Source: Eubacteriaceae bacterium ES3
GTDB taxonomy: Bacteria; Bacillota; Clostridia; Eubacteriales; Eubacteriaceae
DNA: 64,000 nucleotides
NCBI GenBank assembly: GCA_030586155.1
Contig: CP130741.1
Location: forward strand, 2,350,680-2,414,679
Direction: 5' to 3'
Part shown: piece after piece, positions 51,998 to 59,737 of the stretch
How the letters are laid out: the number at the start of each line of letters is the position of its first letter
Position numbering within the stretch: position 1 is the first letter of the stretch
Notes under the pieces: model-generated
Seen by the model: only the letters and a program-made list of their open reading frames with translations
What the model was told of the DNA's origin: nothing
Databases searched by the model: none
Translations under genes and position numbers: made by a program

Positions 51998-52657
51998 CTA
52001 TTTGATCTTATTTAAATATCGATACATTGTCGCATCGGACACTTTTAAATATTCAGCGACTCTGCTGACTTCTCCCTTGATAAGAAAGATCCCCTTATCA
52101 AACAGCTTTTTGACAATTTCCATTTTTTCATCAGACGACATTCTTTCCGGCGGAATATCATAGCCTGCCAAAACGGCCTCAACAGAACCCATTGTGATCT
52201 CTTCCACCGATTCGCGAAAATTCTCTTCTACAATGTTACTCTCACTCACCTGACTGATCAGGTCCTGATCCATACCATAGTTGATAATATCGCTAAGCTG
52301 CTTGTGCAGTTCTAAATAGACAGAAATACTTGTATTAACACACAGCATACCAATAATTGAACCAGCTTCATCCTTGATAAAAAAAGATGATGATTTAAGA
52401 CGAATACCGTCTTTTGTTTTGCCGGTATAATTGGCTACATAATCGCTGTCTGAATATTTTTTATTCTTAACAATGCCCAGTACTAAATCCGTAACCGGTC
52501 CGCCTATTTTTCTTCCGCTGATATGACCGTTTTCAATTGCAATAATCGATTCTTCATAATTTCTCAAATCATGCAGTACGACTTCAGTATTTGGTCCCAA
52601 TACGTTTGCAAGAAAATTTACCATTGGTATGTAATCACTCACATCATAAAATTTCAT
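51998..52657 (-). CDS. YheO/DauR-type PAS-HTH transcriptional regulator (copy 2)
   Basis: A 219-residue paralogue of the regulator at 25788-26456, about 80% identical by eye. The same PAS_6 sensor (YIPMVNFLANVLGPNTEVVLHDL, SSSFFIKDEAGSIIGMLCVN) and HTH_22 domain (GEVSRVAEYLKVSDATMYRYL) are present. Differences cluster at residues ~85-90 and ~120-150, which may separate ligand specificity while DNA binding is conserved. It lies between the importer/deaminase operon and the D-aminoacylase operon. Its promoter contains the same dyad over the -10, so cross-regulation with copy 1 is expected. Confidence 0.9.
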   Translation of the reverse strand: MKFYDVSDYIPMVNFLANVLGPNTEVVLHDLRNYEESIIAIENGHISGRKIGGPVTDLVLGIVKNKKYSDSDYVANYTGKTKDGIRLKSSSFFIKDEAGSIIGMLCVNTSISVYLELHKQLSDIINYGMDQDLISQVSESNIVEENFRESVEEITMGSVEAVLAGYDIPPERMSSDEKMEIVKKLFDKGIFLIKGEVSRVAEYLKVSDATMYRYLNKIK

Positions 52658-52688
52658 AATTGTCCTCCAATTATTATGTCAATTTATT

Positions 52689-52717
52689 TTATCAAAGCAA
52701 TAAAATATTAATATCAA
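52689..52717 (-). promoter_or_regulatory. Promoter of regulator copy 2 with dyad over the -10
   Basis: TTGATA (52712-52717), a 17-base spacer and TGATAA (52689-52694); the shared motif TTATTGCTTTGATAA covers 52689-52703. Geometry is identical to that at 26488-26516. Confidence 0.7.
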
Positions 52718-52760
52718 ACGCCAGTAAGCAAACACTTAAAATCCAGCAAAACTGACGTCT
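52717..52760 (-). repeat. 44-base imperfect inverted repeat, copy B
   Basis: Minus strand AGACGTCAGTTTT ... GCTTACTGGCGTT, same ends and stem as copy A at 40831-40875 but a different centre. It lies 18 bases past the stop of the deaminase at 52778 and abuts the -35 of regulator copy 2, so it is probably the terminator of the importer operon. Confidence 0.58.
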
Positions 52761-52777
52761 GTTCTTGCTTTATAGTC

Positions 52778-53254
52778 TTAGTCCCAAAAGCCTCTATGAA
52801 CTTCTGCGATTGACTCCTCCAGTTCCTTGAACGGCCCAGTCACTTGAATGTCTTTTTGGCCGGCAGCCAGAATGGTCCGGCAAGGCATATTAAAGGTTGG
52901 ATTGACTTCATTGTTACCCGTCATCTTCAGCAGGTCCGATTCTTCCATACCGTACACGATAGCACCGATATTGGCCCAGTAAATAGCCCCAGTGCACATG
53001 GCGCATGGTTCAACCGTCGTATACAGGGTACACTCTGCCAAAAATTCCTTACTGTAAAGCTGGGAAGCCTTTTCTGCCAATGCTGTTTCAGCATGGCCGG
53101 TGCAACGGTGTTCAGTCAGTTCAACATTACCCTGACGCAAAAGAATATTCCCATCTTTATCTGCCAGCAATGCACCAAATGGTGTGTTTCCAGATTCCCT
53201 GGCTTTTTTCGAAACTTCAATTGCTTCTTCCAGATATTTAACATGCTTATTCAT
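52778..53254 (-). CDS. CDA-fold nucleobase deaminase (guanine deaminase/TadA-like)
   Basis: A 158-residue cytidine-deaminase-fold enzyme. GNTPFGALLADKDG, CTGHAETALAEKA (zinc histidine and catalytic glutamate) and TTVEPCAMCTGAIYWANIGAIVYGM (zinc cysteines PCxxC) are intact. It resembles the small guanine deaminase GuaD of Bacillus (GAIYWA) more than the tRNA deaminase TadA, which normally has other flanks. As last gene of a purine importer operon, guanine to xanthine deamination is the best guess. It lies 5 bases after the upstream amidohydrolase. Confidence 0.82.
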   Translation of the reverse strand: MNKHVKYLEEAIEVSKKARESGNTPFGALLADKDGNILLRQGNVELTEHRCTGHAETALAEKASQLYSKEFLAECTLYTTVEPCAMCTGAIYWANIGAIVYGMEESDLLKMTGNNEVNPTFNMPCRTILAAGQKDIQVTGPFKELEESIAEVHRGFWD

Positions 53255-53259
53255 ATTGG

Positions 53260-54675
53260 TTACACCTCTAACTCAATTGTTTTCCATTCATGGCCTTCTC
53301 TACGGTTTGTAATCCCTGCGCGAAGTGCCAAATCGTCTGCTGTTGCCTGTGCTTTTCTGTAAGCGGCTTCTTCATCAATACCACCGGTAAACTTGCTGTT
53401 ATGCAGTATTAACCGACCATCAACCGCAACACTTTCGATATTATCCATACCCGAAGAATAAACCAGAGTTGAAACAGGGTTGTGAACCGGTATCGCCTTG
53501 GGATTTAAATACGGATTAAAGATAATATAGTCAGCCTTTTTACCTGCTTCCAGAGAGCCTATTTCATTTTCCATTCCCAGGGCCTTGGCGCCGTCAATGG
53601 TTGCCATTTCAAGTACCTTTTCAGCGGTCATCGCCGTTGGGTCCAGGTTATGGACTTTTTGAAGCAGAGAGGCCGACTTCATCAATTCAATCATATCCTG
53701 GGAGTTATTGCTGGCCGCTCCATCAACGCCCAGACTAACCGTCACGCCAGATCGAATCATCTGTGGAACTGGTGCCACCCCAGATGACAAATACATATTA
53801 CTGACGGCATTATAAGAAACCTTGAAATCATAAGCCGCTGCTTTCCGAATATCTTCTTCTGTCAGATAAACACAGTGCACCATCAGTACATTAGATCCGG
53901 TAATGCCCAGTTTTTCTAGGCAATCCACCCCCGCAACACCGTGAAGGGCTTCTGTCGCCATCCGATCAAAAGGTGTCTCAGACACATGAACTGTCAAACC
54001 CGACTTATAGGCATTAGTCACTTCATAGAGCATTTTAAACATTTCTTCTGAGTTTGACCAAAGGGCAGCCGGTGCTGTCCAAACCTTGATTCTGCCATCT
54101 TCGGTGTTATGGTAGGTATCAAACAAACGTACCAGATCTTTTTCGACCGTTTTCACGTCCTGAGTAATCTCCTGGCAAACACCGAAATCCAAACCGGCAT
54201 TCATGGTTCCCCTGCCAAAAACACCACGGATTTTTAAATCTTTAAAGGCCTGGATTACGCCGTCACTCAAACCTTCTGATGCATGGGGGTACATATAGTC
54301 AAGGGATGTGGTAATCCCGCTGCGGACGGATTCCATACTTCCCAGAAGAGCAGCCTGGTAACAGTCCTCCGGTGTCAGAAAGCGGGCGGCCGGAAAGGTC
54401 ATCGTCGCTAACCAGTCCTTTAGATCCATATCATCGCCGAGCCCCTTTAAAAGCGTCTGAAAAAGGTGGGTATGGGTATTGATAAAACCGGGAAAGATAA
54501 TTTTGCCATCACAGTCTATGACCTCTTTAACTTCTGAATACTTTTTTTCAAGGATTTCAGACGGTCCAACTTCGACAATTTTCCCCTGAGCGACAGCCAT
54601 CGCCCCTTTGTACCAGATTTTTCTGTCACTGTCTACTGTGACAATAATCGCATTTATAAGTAATTGATCTAACAT
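53260..54675 (-). CDS. Amidohydrolase-family deaminase (TrzA/MtaD/8-oxoguanine deaminase-like)
   Basis: A 471-residue metal-dependent deaminase. FPGFINTHTHLFQTLLKGLGDD (HxH), SGITTSLDYMYPHASEG, LTVHVSETPFDRM (metal histidine), VLMVHCVYL and VSLGVDGAASNNSQDM (aspartate) are conserved. It is related to the 8-oxoguanine deaminase-like protein at 43116, but the DHH of that protein is DYM here, pointing to a different substrate. It starts in the stop of the ABC ATPase gene (TAATG), so it is made together with the importer. An imported amino-purine or cytosine-like base is the likely substrate. Confidence 0.82.
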   Translation of the reverse strand: MLDQLLINAIIVTVDSDRKIWYKGAMAVAQGKIVEVGPSEILEKKYSEVKEVIDCDGKIIFPGFINTHTHLFQTLLKGLGDDMDLKDWLATMTFPAARFLTPEDCYQAALLGSMESVRSGITTSLDYMYPHASEGLSDGVIQAFKDLKIRGVFGRGTMNAGLDFGVCQEITQDVKTVEKDLVRLFDTYHNTEDGRIKVWTAPAALWSNSEEMFKMLYEVTNAYKSGLTVHVSETPFDRMATEALHGVAGVDCLEKLGITGSNVLMVHCVYLTEEDIRKAAAYDFKVSYNAVSNMYLSSGVAPVPQMIRSGVTVSLGVDGAASNNSQDMIELMKSASLLQKVHNLDPTAMTAEKVLEMATIDGAKALGMENEIGSLEAGKKADYIIFNPYLNPKAIPVHNPVSTLVYSSGMDNIESVAVDGRLILHNSKFTGGIDEEAAYRKAQATADDLALRAGITNRREGHEWKTIELEV

Positions 54676-56207
54676 TATGCCTCCATCTCTTCACTCTCAC
54701 AAAGTCCTGCCATCAGGCATCCGATTCTTTCGATTGTCGCGCTCTTTCTATCCATTTCTCCCAGAATCTGACCATCATACATGACGCCAATCCTGTCGCT
54801 AAGGGCCATGATTTCATCCAATTCTGTTGAAACCAGTAAAACCGCACAGCCTCTGTTTTTAGCCTCGATGATCTCTTTATGTATAAACTCTATCGCTCCA
54901 ATATCAACGCCCCGCGTCGGGTGTACTGCCAAAAGCAGGTCCGGATTTTTTTCCAGTTCTCTGGCAATGACCACCTTTTGCTGGTTACCGCCAGAAAGGC
55001 TTTCCATCGGCGCCCAGATATCCGGCGTTTTGACATTATATTTGGCAATTCGTTCTTCTGTCCGCTGCTGATGCAAAGGCCAGTTGATAAAAGGTCCTTT
55101 TTTGTATTCTTTTTTTCCAATATCGTGGAGAATCATGTTTTCCAGTATGCTCTTGCTCATCAGGACACCATCTGCCTGACGATCTTCTGGTATATGCGAA
55201 ACACCACACTCAAGAATATCGTTAGGCTTCTTATTGGTCATATCCCGGCCATTAATCTTAACACTTCCAGATGCCGCCTTGTCCAGAGCACTGATTGCTT
55301 TGATCAGTTCCGTCTGACCATTGCCATCAACTCCAGCAATACCATAGATCTCGCCGGCTCGGACTTTCAGGTTCAAGTTCTTGACTACTAAATTATGGCG
55401 TTTACCTTTTACAGTCAGGTCATTCACAACCAGCCGATCTTCCCCCGGCTCCCGATCATGCTCATTGACCACAAAGGCCACCTCTTTACCCACCATCAAA
55501 GCCGCCAGTTCTTTCTGACTGGTTGCTTCTTTATCACGTTCAGCTACTAACCGGCCGTTTCTCAAAACACTAATTTTCTCACTGATTTTCATAACCTCAT
55601 TCAGCTTGTGACTGATAAAGATTACAGACTTGTCTTCAGACTTAAGTTGATGAATGATTTCAAACAGCTGTTCTGTTTCTCTCGGTGTCAATACTGCTGT
55701 CGGCTCATCCAATATCAGCAAATTACAATCGGTATAGACAGCCTTGATGATTTCAACGCGCTGCTGCTGGCCAACTGTCAAATCTGCAACAAGCATGTTC
55801 GGATCAATTTCCAACTGATATTTCTCGGAAATTTCTTTAATCCTCTTAATAACATTTGCCTTGTCCAGCAATAAGCCTTTCTGATCAACCATTGATAAAA
55901 TAATGTTCTCAGCAACGGTCAGTGTCGAAATCAGCATGAAGTGCTGATGGACCATCCCTATGCCGTTTTTAATTGCGTCTTTAGGAGAATTGATCTCCAC
56001 TTCCCTGCCATTGATGATAATAGCACCAGAGTCCTGTTTAATAATCCCGAAGATAATATTCATCAGGGTACTTTTACCGGCACCATTTTCCCCCAGTAAA
56101 GCATGAATCTGACCTTTCTCCAGAGAAAAGCTTATTTCATCATTTGCTTTTAAATCATTAAATGATTTTGTTATTTTTTTGAGTTCAAGTAAGGCATCCA
56201 TGGCCAT
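54675..56207 (-). CDS. Nucleoside/nucleobase ABC importer ATPase (YufO-like)
   Basis: A 510-residue tandem ABC ATPase of the sugar/nucleoside type. First domain: Walker A GENGAGKST, Q-loop GMVHQHFML, signature LTVGQQQRVEI, Walker B LLILDEPTAVLT. Second domain: degenerate Walker A GVDGNGQTEL, signature LSGGNQQKVVIARE, and LLAVHPTRGVDIGA. This asymmetry is normal in the family (YufO/NupO). It energises the permeases at 57456 and 58328 and probably the orphan pair at 40930-42875. The start follows GGAAGGAAA. Confidence 0.94.
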   Translation of the reverse strand: MAMDALLELKKITKSFNDLKANDEISFSLEKGQIHALLGENGAGKSTLMNIIFGIIKQDSGAIIINGREVEINSPKDAIKNGIGMVHQHFMLISTLTVAENIILSMVDQKGLLLDKANVIKRIKEISEKYQLEIDPNMLVADLTVGQQQRVEIIKAVYTDCNLLILDEPTAVLTPRETEQLFEIIHQLKSEDKSVIFISHKLNEVMKISEKISVLRNGRLVAERDKEATSQKELAALMVGKEVAFVVNEHDREPGEDRLVVNDLTVKGKRHNLVVKNLNLKVRAGEIYGIAGVDGNGQTELIKAISALDKAASGSVKINGRDMTNKKPNDILECGVSHIPEDRQADGVLMSKSILENMILHDIGKKEYKKGPFINWPLHQQRTEERIAKYNVKTPDIWAPMESLSGGNQQKVVIARELEKNPDLLLAVHPTRGVDIGAIEFIHKEIIEAKNRGCAVLLVSTELDEIMALSDRIGVMYDGQILGEMDRKSATIERIGCLMAGLCESEEMEA

Positions 56208-56242
56208 TTTCCTTCCTTAATTCAGCCCTTTATTGATTTAAT

Positions 56243-56273
56243 CCAGGTATATCGGATTGTCCGATATACCTGG
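56243..56273 (-). other. Perfect mid-operon hairpin between bmpA and the ATPase gene
   Basis: A perfect 14-bp stem CCAGGTATATCGGA with a 3-base loop lies in the 145-base gap after bmpA. No T run follows. Such a hairpin usually protects the upstream mRNA 3' end and gives the binding protein higher expression than the ATPase. Confidence 0.75.
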
Positions 56274-56352
56274 AAAACCATCATCGGGGTTATGGTAATA
56301 ATCTACTTTTATACGGCTATCTGTTATGATGAGCCTTCTTTTCCTGCTGTTC

Positions 56353-57360
56353 TTAGTTAGCCTGTGCGCTTTCGATTTCGATTTCGCCAGCTGCGATTTT
56401 ATCCATTGTATCAGTCACAAACTGTTTTTCATCATCTGTCAGCACATCTTCACAGTCATGGTAAGGAGCCAGGCCAATAACGCCTTCAGCAATACCGAAG
56501 TGGTAAACTTTAGCTTCTAATGGTCCATTCATGGCTTCTTTAACAGCCGCTACCATACCCAGACTAATCTGGTTGGTCGCACTGGTGAGTGTCTGTTCCG
56601 GATTTTCTTCATACTGGTCTTTAACTGCTCCAATAGCGTAAACGCCTTCGTGGCCTTTAACTGCTTCAAAGACACCCAGACCTGCCTGGTCCGCATCATG
56701 AGCGATAATGTCCGCACCATCTTCGATGAATACTACTGCCTGATCTTTAAGCTTGGCTGCATCGTCAAAATCGCCAGTAAAAGCAGTCAGAGCAACAGTT
56801 CCATTATCAACATAGGCAACACCCTGTTCAAAACCTGTTATATAGCTTTGGATTGATGGAATCTCCATCCCACCGATAGCTCCAACTTTTCCTGTTTCTG
56901 TCGCTAATGCCGCTACTACACCGGCAATGAATCCCTGCTGATCATTCAGATTCAGCACACCTGCTACATTGGGTTCCTGAACTACGTCAGAACTGGTGAT
57001 TAAAAACATTGTATCCAAATAGTCTGGGGCAACATTTTTGGCTGCATCGGCAAATTCAGAACCATGTCCGAAAATGATATTGTAACCCTGATCAGCATAG
57101 CCGCGGAATACAGTTTCATAATCAGAAGCAGCTACCGCTTCAGAATAAGCGACTTCACATCCCAGTTCCTCAATCTCCATCAATCCGTCATAGGCTTCAT
57201 TGTTCCAGCCCTTATCATTAGCTGTTCCCGGCAGCAGCAGAGCTACCTTTAAAGTATCACCTGTTGCAGCATCACCTTCAGTATCGCTCGAGCTCTGACA
57301 TCCGGCAAATAAGGTTACCGTCATCATCAGGGCAAGCATTAACACAAGTACTTTTTTCAT
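56353..57360 (-). CDS. BmpA/Med-family nucleoside-binding lipoprotein
   Basis: A 335-residue substrate-binding lipoprotein. The signal peptide KVLVLMLALMMTVTLFAGC ends in a lipobox (LFAGC, Cys20 lipidated), followed by a serine/aspartate linker. KVALLLPGTANDKGWNNEAYDGL starts the mature BmpA/Med domain; IIFGHGSEFADAAKNVAPDY and IIAHDADQAGLGVFEA follow, as in purine nucleoside receptors of this family. It is third in the importer operon, flanked by mid-operon hairpins on both sides, in line with a need for excess receptor. Confidence 0.93.
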   Translation of the reverse strand: MKKVLVLMLALMMTVTLFAGCQSSSDTEGDAATGDTLKVALLLPGTANDKGWNNEAYDGLMEIEELGCEVAYSEAVAASDYETVFRGYADQGYNIIFGHGSEFADAAKNVAPDYLDTMFLITSSDVVQEPNVAGVLNLNDQQGFIAGVVAALATETGKVGAIGGMEIPSIQSYITGFEQGVAYVDNGTVALTAFTGDFDDAAKLKDQAVVFIEDGADIIAHDADQAGLGVFEAVKGHEGVYAIGAVKDQYEENPEQTLTSATNQISLGMVAAVKEAMNGPLEAKVYHFGIAEGVIGLAPYHDCEDVLTDDEKQFVTDTMDKIAAGEIEIESAQAN

Positions 57361-57404
57361 TTCTTCTTCCTCCTGTTTATAACATTCTTTTTAAATTTAT
57401 AGAT

Positions 57405-57427
57405 AAAAGGAATCCCGGGTTCCTTTT
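57405..57427 (-). other. Mid-operon hairpin between permease and bmpA
   Basis: AAAAGGAA / TTCCTTTT stem around a GC-rich 7-base loop in the 95-base permease-bmpA gap. A partial terminator or processing site; no long T run. Confidence 0.6.
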
Positions 57428-57455
57428 ATACTTGACGTGATTTATTTTAAAGCTG

Positions 57456-58331
57456 TCATTTACCCTTGGTAAATGGTACTCCCAGGGCACTGGGATCGCC
57501 TGATTTCTGGCCAAAGACCGAAACCATGACAATGGTCAGCACATAGGGAATCATTAAAAGCAGCTGGGTTGGTATGTCACTGCCAAAGGACTGAATCCTG
57601 AACTGCATGGCCTCTCCCGCACCAAAGAGCAGGACCGCCAGCAAAGCACCCACAGGGGTGTATCTGCCGAAAATAACCGCTGCCAGGGCAATAAAGCCAC
57701 GGCCGCTGACCATATTTTCGGTGAAAAAAGACAACAGACCCAGTGACAGATAGGCGCCGCCCGCTCCAATAAACATCGAGCCGCCAATGGTACTCAGGTA
57801 TCGGATTTTTTCAACACTGAGACCCACAGAATCAATCGCCGCCGGATATTCACCGGTTGCTCTGACTCTCAGCCCCGGTCTGGTCTTGTACAGAAACAGA
57901 CTCAGCAGGATAACCGCCAGAATCGTCAGGTACACCGGCAGGGTAAAACCGCCGCCAATCTCTGTAAATCCTGCCACCTTCATCGACCCTTCCTTCATCC
58001 CGAACAGGGTCCGGTAGAGGGTCGTCGTCAGGCCTTCAGCAATGATATTCAGGGCAATCCCCACCACCACCTGATTGGCTTTGATTCCCACCGTCAGCCA
58101 GGCAAAAAGCAGGCCGACCACTGCGCTGACACCCAGAGCAAAGAGCATTCCCAGCCACACATTGCCAAACAGATAGGACCCGACCACACCGGAAAAGGCA
58201 CCAATCAGCATCATCCCTTCCGCTCCGATATTTATCACACCGGCCAGGTGCATGATCAGAATCCCCATTGCCGCCAGAAGAATCGGCGTTGATGTATTTA
58301 TTACAGTTGTCAGGAAACTTAATAGATTCAC
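57456..58331 (-). CDS. Nucleoside/nucleobase ABC permease, YufQ-like (copy 2)
   Basis: A 291-residue permease, differing from the copy at 40930 by very few residues (for example SALGVPFTKGK against CALGVPFSKGK at the C-terminus). Helix and coupling-loop motifs are the same. This copy lies in a complete importer operon: permease, permease, bmpA, ATPase, two deaminases. The GTG start overlaps the upstream permease stop by 4 bases. Confidence 0.94.
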   Translation of the reverse strand: MNLLSFLTTVINTSTPILLAAMGILIMHLAGVINIGAEGMMLIGAFSGVVGSYLFGNVWLGMLFALGVSAVVGLLFAWLTVGIKANQVVVGIALNIIAEGLTTTLYRTLFGMKEGSMKVAGFTEIGGGFTLPVYLTILAVILLSLFLYKTRPGLRVRATGEYPAAIDSVGLSVEKIRYLSTIGGSMFIGAGGAYLSLGLLSFFTENMVSGRGFIALAAVIFGRYTPVGALLAVLLFGAGEAMQFRIQSFGSDIPTQLLLMIPYVLTIVMVSVFGQKSGDPSALGVPFTKGK

Positions 58332-59414
58332 TGGGATACTTCCTTTCTTTCCAATAGCTTTCTTAAACCCTCAGGCTTTTTGAAGCTGAATGGCTTGAAC
58401 TGATCCACCACCACAAATATGATAACCAGTCCCTGGATGATATAGATGACGGCAATCGGCAGTCGGGTGAACATCTGAACCGCGTTTCCGCCGCTTCTAA
58501 GAGCACCGAACAGAATCGAGGAGAAGAAAATTCCGATGGCACTGCTGTTGCCCAGAAGAGCTACCGCAATCCCGTCAAAACCGTATCCGGCCGACAGACC
58601 TTCCAGCAGTTTATGCTGAACGCCCAGCACTTCCATGCTGCCCGCCAGGCCACCGATTCCGCCCGAAATAACCATCGCCATCAGCACCATCCGTTTTACC
58701 GGAATCCCCACATATTCAGCGGCGTCTTTGTTGGTTCCCACTGTTGCCATTCTGAATCCCTGGGGGGTATATTTCCAGTAGATATAATAGACCACCAGGG
58801 CCGCCAGAGCAATGAATAATCCAATCGTCAGCTGGCTGTTGGGAATCAGCTTAATCAGCTTGGCACTGTCCATGATGATGTCCGACTGGGGATAGGTCGC
58901 CTTTTCTTCCATCATCGGTCCGTTGACCAGGGCTGATACGATATACACTGCCACATAGTTCATCATTACTGTGGTGATCATTTCGCTGGCATTAAAACGG
59001 TTCTTTAAAAATCCGACGATTCCTCCCCAGAAGGCGCCTCCGATAAAACCTGCCAGGAGTGCCAGCGGCACATGCAGCACCATCGGCAGATCCATATAGA
59101 CCGCGACATATGTGGAAAACAAAGCTCCCATGTAAAGCTGGCCTTCGATCCCGATATTGACCAGGCCGCACTTATAGGCAAATCCATAGGCCAGACCGAC
59201 AAAAATCAGCGTTGTTGCTTTGACCAGTGTTGCCGCAATGGCCATTTTTGAACCAAAGGCCCCCTGCCACATGACCTGATAAACTTCCACCGGATTCTGC
59301 TGAATCAGAGCGATGATGAGTGCTCCGAATATCAGCGCAAATACAATGGATAAGAGGGGTTTTATTATATTTGTTTGCAGTTTCATTGATGCCTCCTGAG
59401 TATGGTTCAATCTT
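57458..59414. repeat. Segmental duplication of the permease pair, copy 2
   Basis: Counterpart of 40932-42903. The 15-base length difference is wholly explained by the tandem unit lost or gained near the end of the first permease gene. Near-identity including synonymous positions suggests a recent duplication or ongoing gene conversion. Confidence 0.93.
58328..59386 (-). CDS. Nucleoside/nucleobase ABC permease, YufP-like (copy 2)
   Basis: A 352-residue permease, first gene of the importer operon. It is nearly identical to the copy at 41802 apart from a few substitutions and the lack of the five-residue C-terminal tandem unit. ATG 59386 with CAGGAGG is chosen as in copy 1; an open frame extends 32 codons further upstream across the leader but has no matching counterpart in copy 1 and is not used. 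Confidence 0.93.
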   Translation of the reverse strand: MKLQTNIIKPLLSIVFALIFGALIIALIQQNPVEVYQVMWQGAFGSKMAIAATLVKATTLIFVGLAYGFAYKCGLVNIGIEGQLYMGALFSTYVAVYMDLPMVLHVPLALLAGFIGGAFWGGIVGFLKNRFNASEMITTVMMNYVAVYIVSALVNGPMMEEKATYPQSDIIMDSAKLIKLIPNSQLTIGLFIALAALVVYYIYWKYTPQGFRMATVGTNKDAAEYVGIPVKRMVLMAMVISGGIGGLAGSMEVLGVQHKLLEGLSAGYGFDGIAVALLGNSSAIGIFFSSILFGALRSGGNAVQMFTRLPIAVIYIIQGLVIIFVVVDQFKPFSFKKPEGLRKLLERKEVSQ

Positions 59415-59463
59415 TTTTCACTAATTGTTTCAATCAAACCTTTTAAATGCTTTGGTATGTGAC

Positions 59464-59505
59464 AAAAAAATAAAAGGCGCATTGATTAAAATCAATAACG
59501 CCTTT
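59464..59505 (-). terminator. Intrinsic terminator inside the permease leader (copy 2)
   Basis: Minus strand AAAGGCG-tt-ATTGATT-tt-AATCAAT-g-CGCCTTT followed by TATTTTTTT, equivalent to 42971-43011. It begins about 30 bases after the predicted transcription start. No other gene needing termination lies between it and the promoter, which favours attenuation. Confidence 0.78.
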
Positions 59506-59537
59506 GTTATTTCGTTCTTCTATTTTCTTGTGTCGTT

Positions 59538-59599
59538 ATAATAACATGGTTATAGTTAGATGTCAACATAAATCTCATCGTAATAATAAATTATTATTA
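59538..59599 (-). promoter_or_regulatory. Promoter and operator of the importer operon
   Basis: TTGACA (59561-59566), a 17-base spacer and TATTAT (59538-59543), with TTATTACGATGAGAT (59572-59586) and a perfect 9-bp AT dyad TAATAATAA-A-TTATTATTA (59581-59599) directly upstream. Same layout as copy 1 although the surrounding sequence has diverged, so these parts are under selection. Confidence 0.78.
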
Positions 59600-59671
59600 T
59601 CATTTTTTCTATTTACTTACTTTGGCTATTAATAGCTTTTATAGCCGCCTTTTTCTAATTGCTTGCCACAT

Positions 59672-59718
59672 AAAAACAGCTCCATCTGAATGATTGATTC
59701 AGAAAGAGCTGTTTTTTT
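59672..59718 (-). terminator. Terminator after the subtilisin-like protease gene
   Basis: Minus strand AAACAGCTC..TCTGAAT / ATTCAGA..GAGCTGTTT followed by TTA, a two-part stem 20 bases past the protease stop. Confidence 0.85.
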
Positions 59719-59737
59719 ATAATTATATTCATTTAAA

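Noticed and set aside
59387-59482. A 32-residue N-terminal extension of permease copy 2
   Set aside because: The extension crosses the attenuator leader and has no counterpart in the near-identical copy 1; the ATG at 59386 has a strong ribosome site.
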